In this document: in pieces, positions 1 to 4,769 of the stretch
Position numbering within the stretch: the stretch's first letter is position 1
Layout of the letters: each line of letters starts with the position of its first letter
NCBI GenBank assembly: GCA_947623645.1
Contig: CANQHK010000077.1
Location: forward strand, 1-5,813
Direction of reading: 5' to 3'
Length of the DNA stretch: 5,813 nucleotides
DNA from: an uncultured Bacilli bacterium
GTDB lineage: Bacteria; Bacillota_I; Bacilli_A; RF39; UBA660
The notes under the pieces: generated by a model
The model's database searches: none
Told to the model about the DNA's origin: nothing
The model's input: the letters and a program-made list of their open reading frames with translations, nothing else
Position numbers and translations under genes: made by a program

Positions 1-2
1 TT

Positions 3-644
3 TTGAAATGTAGTAATTTAAGTAGCTTAGATTTACAAAATTTTGATACTTCACAGGTTACGAATATGTCTCAAATGTTTTATAATTGTAGTAATTTAAA
101 TACTTTAGATTTACAAAATTTTGATACCTCTCATGTTACGGATATGTCTCTTATGTTTTCTGGATGTACAGGAACTCTCAATGTAAGTAATTGGAAATTA
201 AGAAGTGCCTTATCTTCATTATTCAGTAACTATGCTGGAACTGCAATTCATGGTTTAGATACATGGGATACCTCCCAAGTTACGAATATGGCTTCTATGT
301 TTTATAAATGCAGTAATTTAAGTAGTTTAGATTTACAAAATTTTGATACCTCCCAAGTTACGAATATGGCTTCTATGTTTGATGGATGTAGTAATTTAAG
401 TAGCTTAGATTTACAAAATTTTGATACCTCTCAAGTTACAAATATGTCTTCTATGTTTTCTGAATGTACTCAATTAAAAAGTTTAGATATATCAAACATG
501 ACATTTAATGATGGTACAAGTTATAGTTCTATGTTCTACAATGTCCCAAGTGATTGTACTATTACTGTAAAAGATTTAGATGCAAAGACTTGGCTTGAAC
601 AGAAGCCAAAACGTACGGAAAATGTCCAGGTAAAAGGAGCATAA
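3..644 (+). CDS. BspA-like / DUF285 repeat protein, C-terminal part (5' end outside window)
   Basis: This is the C-terminal 213 residues of a repeat protein. The frame is already open at the left edge and inside a repeat, so the TTG at position 3 is not a believable start. The repeat pattern is Cys-x-x-Leu-x-x-Leu-Asp-Leu-x-x-Phe-Asp-Thr-Ser-x-Val-Thr-x-Met-x-x-Met-Phe. This is the signature of the DUF285 / BspA-type leucine-rich repeats found in surface proteins and lipoproteins of mycoplasmas and many gut Firmicutes. Four units are close copies, one or two in the middle (residues about 55-102) are divergent, and a last partial unit runs to about residue 175. The tail (about residues 183-213, beginning TITVKD) is a typical non-repeat end. 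No LPXTG motif, transmembrane anchor or cell-wall domain is present in this part, so any signal or anchor would have to be N-terminal. Adhesion or surface display is the usual guess for the family; nothing here proves a ligand. Confidence 0.85.
   Translation: MKCSNLSSLDLQNFDTSQVTNMSQMFYNCSNLNTLDLQNFDTSHVTDMSLMFSGCTGTLNVSNWKLRSALSSLFSNYAGTAIHGLDTWDTSQVTNMASMFYKCSNLSSLDLQNFDTSQVTNMASMFDGCSNLSSLDLQNFDTSQVTNMSSMFSECTQLKSLDISNMTFNDGTSYSSMFYNVPSDCTITVKDLDAKTWLEQKPKRTENVQVKGA
9..464 (+). repeat. Intragenic 78-bp repeats coding for 26-residue DUF285 units
   Basis: Near-identical 78-bp units begin at each Cys codon: 9-86, 87-164, 309-386 and 387-464. The region 165-308 (48 codons) holds divergent units, but its end rejoins the consensus. 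A 36-bp stretch is identical at 267-302 and 345-380. Each of the four main units contains the perfect palindrome CAAAATTTTG (36-45, 114-123, 336-345, 414-423). Conservation at DNA level, not only protein level, suggests recent duplication or gene conversion. The arrangement resembles the palindromic amphipathic repeat coding elements (PARCELs) described for DUF285 proteins; that assignment is from memory of the family. Confidence 0.85.
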
Positions 645-646
645 TT

Positions 647-680
647 AAAAGAAATCTTTTTTCGGATTTCTTTTCTTTTT
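647..680 (+). terminator. Rho-independent terminator after the BspA-like gene
   Basis: A perfect 10-bp inverted repeat (AAAAGAAATC at 647-656 and GATTTCTTTT at 665-674) encloses an 8-base loop and is followed by CTTTTT. It begins 2 bases after the stop codon. The stem is A/T-rich with only two G-C pairs, so it may be a modest terminator. It separates the repeat-protein gene from the mutL transcription unit. Confidence 0.7.
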
Positions 681-693
681 GGTTAATTTTTAG

Positions 694-699
694 TATAAT
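694..699 (+). promoter_or_regulatory. Probable sigma-A -10 element for the mutL operon
   Basis: A perfect TATAAT lies 22 bp upstream of the mutL ATG, in the 76-bp gap after the terminator. No good -35 hexamer is found at 16-18 bp; the region there (about 671-677) is a T-rich run within the terminator, such as TTTTCT. The expected start point near 706 would fall at or just before the mutL SD, so the leader would be very short. The -10 match is clear but promoter activity is inferred. Confidence 0.5.
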
Positions 700-720
700 A
701 TACTTAGGAAGTGTAAAAGT

Positions 721-2487
721 ATGAGTAAAATAAAAGTCATGGATGAAGTCCTCGCCAATAAAATTGCTGCTGGAGAAGTCGTTGAAAAATGTATGAATGT
801 CGTAAAAGAATTGGTAGAAAATTCCATTGATGCCAAAAGTGATGAAATCAAGATTGAACTTGTTGATTCTGGAGTAAAAAAGATTCAAGTAACCGATAAT
901 GGAGTGGGGATGGATAAAGACGATGCTGTTCTTGCTTTTTCTAGGCATGCCACTTCCAAACTTCTTAGTGAAGATGATTTATTTAATATTGCTTCTTTAG
1001 GGTTTCGTGGAGAAGCACTTCCTTCTATTGCATCTGTTGCTAATGTTCATTTAAAAACTTGTAATGGAAGTGAAGGAGTAGAAGTGGAAATCGATGGAGG
1101 AACCCTTATTTCTGTAGAGCCTGCTGATTTAAGAAGGGGAACGTCAATTACTGTTTCCAACCTTTTTTATAACACCCCTGTACGTCTTAAATATTTAAAA
1201 AATTTATATACCGAACTTGCCCATACAGTTGATTATGTAGAAAAGATGGCCTTATCTTACCCCGATATTAAATTTACTTTAATCAATAACGATAAAATCT
1301 TATTACAAACCGATGGAAGTGGGAATCTTTTAAAAGTTATTCATCGTATTTATGGACTTGCAGTTAGTAAAAAGATGATTGAAATAAAAGGGGAAAATGA
1401 TGATTATGAAGTTTCTGGTTATATTTCTTATCCAGAAATTGTCAAAGGTTCCAGAAATGTTTTGACGACTTTAGTCAATGGACGAATTATTCGAAATACA
1501 GAATTAAATAAATGTATTTTAGATAGTTATCATACCTATATTGCCGTTGATAAAACCCCCATTGTGGTTTTAAAAATTAATACCGACCCCTCTTTAATTG
1601 ATATTAATATTCATCCAACCAAAATGGATATTAAGTTTTCCAAAATGGCAGAGTTAAAAGATTTAATTACTACGTTAATTACAGAACAATTGGAAAAATT
1701 AACACTGATTCCGACCATTCAAAAAGAAGAATTTGTAACGAAAGAAGAAGAAAATCATCTTTTTGAATCGTATTTGGAAGAAAAAAAGGAAACCAAAGAA
1801 AAAATTACGTTTGAAAAACCAAGTCTTGAATTTACGTACGAAATAAAAGAAGAAGAGGTTCCTTATCAAAAACAGGAAGAAGAAAAAGAAGAGGAACACG
1901 AAAGAATTAAAAAGATGTTTCCAGTTGGACTCGTTCATGGAACATATATTATTGCCGAAAATGAAGAGGGAATGTTTGTAATTGATCAACATGCCGCAAA
2001 CGAAAGAATCAATTATGAAAGATATTTAAAAGAACTTGGAACACATGAAAAACAAGTGACGGATTTATTGTTTCCAGTCACCATCGAGTTTCCTGCCAAC
2101 GAATTTATTATTTTAAAAGAACATTTCGATATTTTAGAAAGAATTGGAATAAGCTACGAAGAATTTGGAATGAATACTTTAATTATTCGAAGTGTTCCCG
2201 TATGGCTTCCATCTTCCAATTTAGAGGAAGCTTTGCGAAAAATTTTTGATGTCATTATTCGAACAGAAGATTTTGATAGTTATAAATTTAGTGAAAAAGT
2301 TGCGATTACTCTTGCTTGTAAAATGAGTATTAAAGCAAACGATCATATAGAACTATCGGATATGGAAGTGTTGTTAGAACGCCTAAGGGCTTGCCAAAAT
2401 CCGTTCACTTGCCCTCATGGACGTCCGACCATTATTACGTATTCCAAATATGAATTAGAAAAACTCTTTAAAAGAGCAGCAGATTAG
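721..2487 (+). CDS. mutL: DNA mismatch repair protein MutL (endonuclease type)
   Basis: MutL couples mismatch recognition by MutS to strand incision. The N-terminal GHKL ATPase is complete: Glu30 and Asn34 in ELVENSIDA, DNGVGM at 59-64, ATSK at 77-80, GFRGEAL at 94-100, and DINIHPTK with Lys301. A charged, Glu/Lys-rich linker covers about 330-395. The C-terminal domain carries the nicking motif DQHA-x2-E-x4-E (422-433) plus the other metal-site segments ACK (532-534) and CPHGRP (564-569). It is therefore an endonuclease-type MutL as in Bacillus, not the MutH-dependent type. Length 588 is a little below B. subtilis MutL (627), mainly from a shorter linker. The ATG is preceded by AGGAAG (706-711) at 9 nt. 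Odd points: the usual Arg-Pro after GEVVE is replaced by Lys-Cys (residues 23-24), and the expected Gln of the beta-clamp motif reads Thr (447-452, TDLLFP). mutS is not in the window. Confidence 0.97.
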   Translation: MSKIKVMDEVLANKIAAGEVVEKCMNVVKELVENSIDAKSDEIKIELVDSGVKKIQVTDNGVGMDKDDAVLAFSRHATSKLLSEDDLFNIASLGFRGEALPSIASVANVHLKTCNGSEGVEVEIDGGTLISVEPADLRRGTSITVSNLFYNTPVRLKYLKNLYTELAHTVDYVEKMALSYPDIKFTLINNDKILLQTDGSGNLLKVIHRIYGLAVSKKMIEIKGENDDYEVSGYISYPEIVKGSRNVLTTLVNGRIIRNTELNKCILDSYHTYIAVDKTPIVVLKINTDPSLIDINIHPTKMDIKFSKMAELKDLITTLITEQLEKLTLIPTIQKEEFVTKEEENHLFESYLEEKKETKEKITFEKPSLEFTYEIKEEEVPYQKQEEEKEEEHERIKKMFPVGLVHGTYIIAENEEGMFVIDQHAANERINYERYLKELGTHEKQVTDLLFPVTIEFPANEFIILKEHFDILERIGISYEEFGMNTLIIRSVPVWLPSSNLEEALRKIFDVIIRTEDFDSYKFSEKVAITLACKMSIKANDHIELSDMEVLLERLRACQNPFTCPHGRPTIITYSKYELEKLFKRAAD

Positions 2488-2496
2488 GAGAAAAAA

Positions 2497-3012
2497 ATGC
2501 AGTACAAAAAACAAATGATCGAAGAAATTTTAGAAGATTATGGAATTAATCCAAGAATGTATCGCGCAATTGCAGAAAATAAATCGTATCCATCGATGGA
2601 AGAATTTGAGAAATGTTTTATACAAAATTATCCATCTTTTGTGAGTTCTTACTATTTTCCGGGAGATTTCTGTCTTTTTTATCCCAGAACTTTAGAAGTT
2701 CGAGCGAAATCATTAAAAACATGCGATTTAACCGCTGCACCCATTCAAAAAGGAAGCTTTTATCTTGCTTATCGACCATTAATCGACGATATTACAAGTG
2801 GGAAAACTTATGTTATAAAAAGAACGATTCAAATTGAAGTCGGAAGCCGTTCTTTTTTACCTCAAACTTTACAAGAATTTGAAGAACTCGTAGAAAAACT
2901 GGGAAGTCGCTATGAAATTCAGGACAACGATTGGGATTATTACCAATTATCAAAATCTTTAGGAGAGTATATGCCTCTTTTAGAGTTAAAGAAGAGGAGG
3001 AAAAAACGATGA
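2497..3012 (+). CDS. Conserved-looking hypothetical protein between mutL and miaA
   Basis: I do not recognise this 171-residue protein. It has no signal peptide or membrane segment and looks soluble and cytoplasmic. Residues 1-50 look helical. The centre (about 50-120) is rich in Tyr, Phe and Gly and likely beta: a PGDFCLFYPR stretch, a TCDLTAAPIQKGSFYLAYRP stretch at 75-94, then a Gly-Lys-x-Tyr-Val-x-Lys-Arg-Thr-Ile strand at 102-111. A helical stretch with acidic residues follows, and the tail is a basic cluster (Lys-Lys-Arg-Arg-Lys-Lys-Arg) that could bind nucleic acid. The start is supported by TAGGAG (2485-2490), which overlaps the mutL stop, at 6 nt spacing. Its TGA overlaps the miaA ATG, so miaA is probably translationally coupled to it. 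Operon position makes it a real gene and hints at a DNA-repair or RNA-modification link, but function is unknown. Confidence 0.85.
   Translation: MQYKKQMIEEILEDYGINPRMYRAIAENKSYPSMEEFEKCFIQNYPSFVSSYYFPGDFCLFYPRTLEVRAKSLKTCDLTAAPIQKGSFYLAYRPLIDDITSGKTYVIKRTIQIEVGSRSFLPQTLQEFEELVEKLGSRYEIQDNDWDYYQLSKSLGEYMPLLELKKRRKKR
2995..3000 (+). promoter_or_regulatory. Ribosome binding site deciding the miaA start
   Basis: A perfect AGGAGG within the end of the preceding gene lies 8 nt before the ATG at 3009. This start gives a protein beginning MIVLIVGPTGAGKT, the normal MiaA N-terminus. The longer frame from a TTG at 2931 would add 26 residues without family support. Confidence 0.85.
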
Positions 3013-3878
3013 TTGTTTTGATTGTAGGTCCAACAGGAGCTGGAAAAACCAAACTTAGTTTAGAACTTGCTAAACGTTTCAATGCCGAAATTATTAATGC
3101 CGATTCCATGCAAGTTTATAAAGGCTACGACATTGGAACAGCCAAAGTAACTGAAGAAGAACAGAAGCAAGTTCCCCATCATTTATTGGATATTGTATCG
3201 GATGAAGAGGAATATAGTGTCTACGACTATCAAAAAGATGCAAGAAAAGTTATCGAACAATTAGAAAAAAAACAGAAAAACATCTTCTTTGTAGGTGGCT
3301 CTGGTCTTTATTTAAGAGCAGCTTTATATGATTATCAGTTTCAAAAAGAACAAAAAAAATATGATTTTTCCAAATATACGGATGAAGAACTTTATGATAA
3401 AGTAATGAAAATGGATCCTTCCTGTAAGATTCATCCCAACAATCGAAGAAGATTAGAGCGACACCTCGTTCATTTAGAAGAAAATAAGTTCTCAAAAAAT
3501 GCAAAGCCCGTCTATCCCTTTATCGTCGTTGGACTTACAACGGATAAAAATATTTTGTATGATCGAATTAATAAGCGAGTTCAAGAGATGATTAATGATG
3601 GATTAATCGAAGAAGTTCAAAAATTATATGAAAAAAATCCTCTTGCCAAACCTCTTCAAACAGGGATCGGTTATAAGGAAGTTCTTCCTTTTTTAAGAGG
3701 AAAAATTTCCAAAGAAGAGATGATCGATACCATTCAAAAAAACTCAAGACATTACGCCAAACGTCAATATACGTTCTTTCGTCATCAATTTGATGTCTCT
3801 TGGTTTTCGGTAAACAATGATAACTTTCAAGAAACCATCGAAGAAATTTATAACTTTTTAAAAGAAAGGAATAACTAG
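3009..3878 (+). CDS. miaA: tRNA dimethylallyltransferase MiaA
   Basis: MiaA transfers the dimethylallyl group of DMAPP to N6 of adenosine 37 in tRNAs that read codons starting with U (i6A37), the first step towards ms2i6A. Visible family features are the P-loop GPTGAGKT (7-14), catalytic Asp32 in ADSMQVYKG, IGTAK (42-46), VPHHLLDI (55-62), GGSGLYL (96-102), PNNRRRLERHL (143-153), QTGIGYKE (217-224) and the late HYAKRQYTFFRHQ (248-260), normally YAKRQxTWFR. Length from the ATG at 3009 is 289, slightly short of the usual 300-315. The start overlaps the stop of the upstream gene (ATGA). mutL-miaA linkage is common in bacteria. hfq, the usual next gene, is absent here and spoIIIAH follows instead, 39 bp downstream, with no terminator seen in between. 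Confidence 0.96.
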   Translation: MIVLIVGPTGAGKTKLSLELAKRFNAEIINADSMQVYKGYDIGTAKVTEEEQKQVPHHLLDIVSDEEEYSVYDYQKDARKVIEQLEKKQKNIFFVGGSGLYLRAALYDYQFQKEQKKYDFSKYTDEELYDKVMKMDPSCKIHPNNRRRLERHLVHLEENKFSKNAKPVYPFIVVGLTTDKNILYDRINKRVQEMINDGLIEEVQKLYEKNPLAKPLQTGIGYKEVLPFLRGKISKEEMIDTIQKNSRHYAKRQYTFFRHQFDVSWFSVNNDNFQETIEEIYNFLKERNN

Positions 3879-3897
3879 GAAAGACAAACCATATACT
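3869..3897 (+). promoter_or_regulatory. Possible sigma-E-like promoter before spoIIIAH
   Basis: GAATAAC (3869-3875), a 14-bp spacer and CATATACT (3890-3897) resemble the mother-cell sigma-E consensus (about KMATATT-N14-CATACANT). The -10 has one mismatch and the -35 matches 5 of 7. It overlaps the end of miaA. The expected start point (about 3903-3905) would lie at the SD itself, an unusually short leader, which weakens the call. The spoIIIA operon of B. subtilis is sigma-E controlled, so a site of this class is expected somewhere here. Confidence 0.35.
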
Positions 3898-3917
3898 TTG
3901 GTAAAGGAGAAAATGAT

Positions 3918-4430
3918 ATGAATAAACAAAGTATGTGGTTTTTAACGTTATTTAGTTTGATTTTAGTATTGAGTGTTTACTATATTACGATGCCCAATGA
4001 ACTCTTACTTGCCAATAATTCGAATTATCAAAGTGATGCTACGATGAAAGAGGAAGAAGACGCAGAAGTTACGATTACAGAAAGTGAAGAAATCGTTGCA
4101 CTTCGAGTAAGTCATGAAGATGAAATTCAAGAAGAAATTACTGCTTTACAAACGACGATGACCAAAGAGGGAGTAAGTGCCGAAGAAAAGAACGAAGCAT
4201 ATGAACAAATTCAGTACTTAACCTCTCTTCAAGGACAAGAAGAACAAATCGAAGAAAAATTAAAGAAACTATATCAAGTGGACAATTTTGTCGATATCGA
4301 TAATTCTACAGTAAAGGTTGTTGTTGCAAAAAAAGAGCATGATGTAAACTTAGCAAACGACATCATGAAAAACGTTCAAGAAGAGTTTACCAATAAAATG
4401 TATATCACAGTTAAATTTGCTTCGAACTAG
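3918..4430 (+). CDS. spoIIIAH: Stage III sporulation protein SpoIIIAH (YscJ/FliF-like)
   Basis: The N-terminus reads NKQSMWFLTLFSL, then a hydrophobic run ending LSVYYI, closely like SpoIIIAH. Residues about 6-24 form the single membrane anchor. A short acidic linker (25-60) and a Glu/Gln-rich helical region (60-120) follow, then a small alpha/beta domain with strands near 130-137 and 161-168 that fits the YscJ/FliF ring-building fold. In B. subtilis, SpoIIIAH sits in the mother-cell membrane around the forespore, binds forespore SpoIIQ across the intermembrane space and forms part of the SpoIIIA channel needed for late sigma-G activity. Length is 170 against about 218 in B. subtilis, mostly from a short linker. 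The ATG has AAAGGAG (3903-3909) at 8 nt. No spoIIIAA-AG genes are adjacent. A nearer ATG (3913) gives only a 2-codon frame. Confidence 0.88.
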   Translation: MNKQSMWFLTLFSLILVLSVYYITMPNELLLANNSNYQSDATMKEEEDAEVTITESEEIVALRVSHEDEIQEEITALQTTMTKEGVSAEEKNEAYEQIQYLTSLQGQEEQIEEKLKKLYQVDNFVDIDNSTVKVVVAKKEHDVNLANDIMKNVQEEFTNKMYITVKFASN

Positions 4431-4441
4431 ACAAAATGACT

Positions 4442-4470
4442 AACCCTTTATTTTGCCTGCACATAAAATA
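4442..4470 (+). promoter_or_regulatory. Predicted sigma-K promoter of gerE
   Basis: AACC (4442-4445), a 16-bp spacer and CATAAAATA (4462-4470) match the sigma-K consensus mACm-N16-CATAnnnTA at every specified base. The expected start point is near 4477, leaving about 33 nt of leader with the SD inside. B. subtilis gerE is a sigma-K gene, so the match agrees with the gene's identity. It has not been tested. Confidence 0.72.
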
Positions 4471-4497
4471 TTATAGTTCAATAGGGAAAAATAAAGG
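4445..4497 (+). promoter_or_regulatory. Inverted repeat that can sequester the gerE ribosome site
   Basis: CCTTTATTTT (4445-4454) and AAAATAAAGG (4488-4497) are perfect reverse complements. After one mismatch the stem can extend by two C-G pairs and a U-G pair (4456-4458 with 4484-4486). The right arm contains AAGG, the front of the gerE SD; the left arm touches the sigma-K -35. No T-run follows, so it is not an intrinsic terminator. Only transcripts that start upstream, for example in spoIIIAH, would contain both arms. The regulatory role is inferred. Confidence 0.55.
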
Positions 4498-4503
4498 ATG
4501 TGA
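4494..4503 (+). promoter_or_regulatory. gerE Shine-Dalgarno supporting a GTG start
   Basis: AAGGATGTGA matches the anti-SD complement AAGGAGGTGA at 9 of 10 bases and lies 6 nt before GTG at 4510. The ATG contained within it (4499) is out of frame with gerE, so the GTG is the sensible start. Confidence 0.8.
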
Positions 4504-4509
4504 GATTTT

Positions 4510-4716
4510 GTGAAAAGACAAATCCTAACAGCTCGAGAAAAACAAGTTTTTGATTTACTTGTCGACAATAAAACAACGAAAGAAATTGCTATCCGTTTAG
4601 GAATTAGTGAAAAAACTGTTCGCAACCATATTTCCAATGTGATTCAAAAACTTGGTGTTAAAGGAAGAAGTAGTGCTGTGGTTGAACTTTTAAAATTAAA
4701 AGAAATATCTCTATAA
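4510..4716 (+). CDS. gerE: Spore-development transcription factor GerE (LuxR-type HTH)
   Basis: This 68-residue protein is a stand-alone LuxR/GerE helix-turn-helix with no receiver or ligand domain, like B. subtilis GerE (74 residues). It starts LTAREKQVFDLLV (6-18), continues KTTKEIAIRLGISEKTVRNH (21-40, scaffold and recognition helices) and ends in a helix around KLGVKGRSSAVVELL (47-61). As I recall the B. subtilis sequence, the KTTKEIA, ISEKTVRNHIS and QKLGVKGRS segments are essentially the same, so this is assigned as true GerE and not just any LuxR regulator. GerE is a dimeric DNA-binding protein that acts in the mother cell last in the cascade, activating or repressing sigma-K genes such as coat genes. 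The GTG start with a strong SD, the sigma-K-like promoter and the inverted repeat over the SD suggest tight timing. Its stop codon is the first part of a terminator stem. Confidence 0.92.
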   Translation: MKRQILTAREKQVFDLLVDNKTTKEIAIRLGISEKTVRNHISNVIQKLGVKGRSSAVVELLKLKEISL

Positions 4717-4740
4717 CCGTACTAAATAGTACGGTTTTTT
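4715..4740 (+). terminator. Rho-independent terminator at the gerE stop codon
   Basis: The perfect inverted repeat AACCGTACT (4715-4723) / AGTACGGTT (4728-4736) has a 4-base loop AAAT and runs into a T-tract (4735-4740). The stem starts within the TAA stop (4714-4716). It is the best terminator in the window and ends gerE transcription 29 bp before the gerM start, so gerM likely needs its own promoter or read-through. Confidence 0.88.
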
Positions 4741-4749
4741 CATAGGATA
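4720..4749 (+). promoter_or_regulatory. Weak sigma-K-like promoter before gerM
   Basis: CATAGGATA (4741-4749) fits the sigma-K -10 pattern CATAnnnTA exactly. The only nearby -35 core is TACT (4720-4723, AC at 4721-4722) with a 17-bp spacer, one base longer than for gerE and lying in the terminator stem. The predicted start point (about 4756) falls at the gerM SD, giving a very short leader. A sigma-E match at this place is worse. Tentative. Confidence 0.3.
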
Positions 4750-4754
4750 AAAGT

Positions 4755-4764
4755 AAGAGGTGAT
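4755..4764 (+). promoter_or_regulatory. gerM Shine-Dalgarno supporting a TTG start
   Basis: AAGAGGTGAT lies 5 nt before TTG at 4770. Two ATGs in between (4763 and 4766) are in other frames. The TTG start gives a basic N-terminus (MLKRKALRK) followed at once by a hydrophobic segment, as expected for a membrane anchor. Confidence 0.75.
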
Positions 4765-4769
4765 GATGC

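Noticed and set aside
3..5. TTG as the true start of the BspA-like protein
   Set aside because: It lies inside a repeat unit and at the window edge with no SD visible; the gene almost certainly continues to the left.
9..464. CRISPR-like or insertion-sequence repeat array
   Set aside because: The units are contiguous 78-bp in-frame coding repeats with no spacers, terminal inverted repeats or transposase.
562..948. Reverse-strand frame of 128 codons across the end of the repeat gene and the start of mutL
   Set aside because: It opposes well-identified genes and crosses the terminator and promoter; composition is Phe/Ile-rich as expected for the complement of A-rich coding DNA.
1699..1992. Reverse-strand frame of 97 codons within mutL, rich in Phe
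   Set aside because: It is the complement of the Glu/Lys-rich MutL linker (GAA/AAA codons read as TTC/TTT), not a gene.
2931..3008. Longer miaA start at a TTG (26 extra residues)
   Set aside because: The ATG at 3009 has a perfect AGGAGG at 8 nt and gives the standard MiaA N-terminus; the extension overlaps the upstream gene and has no family support.
2813..3504. Reverse-strand frames at 2813-3109 and 3250-3504, and the + frame at 2613-2837
   Set aside because: They lie within the unknown gene and miaA in other frames, lack SD sites and show no recognisable protein.
4480..4486. GerE operator (TRGGY) near the gerE start
   Set aside because: Only the TAGG core matches; the core is too short to be significant in this sequence and also occurs by chance at several other places.
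4445..4497. The inverted repeat as a spoIIIAH terminator
   Set aside because: No T-tract follows the right arm on either strand and the 33-base loop is large; a translation-control role is more plausible.
4440..4637. Reverse-strand frame of 65 codons over the gerE promoter and 5' end
   Set aside because: It is antisense to a clear GerE gene, with no SD support or known motif.
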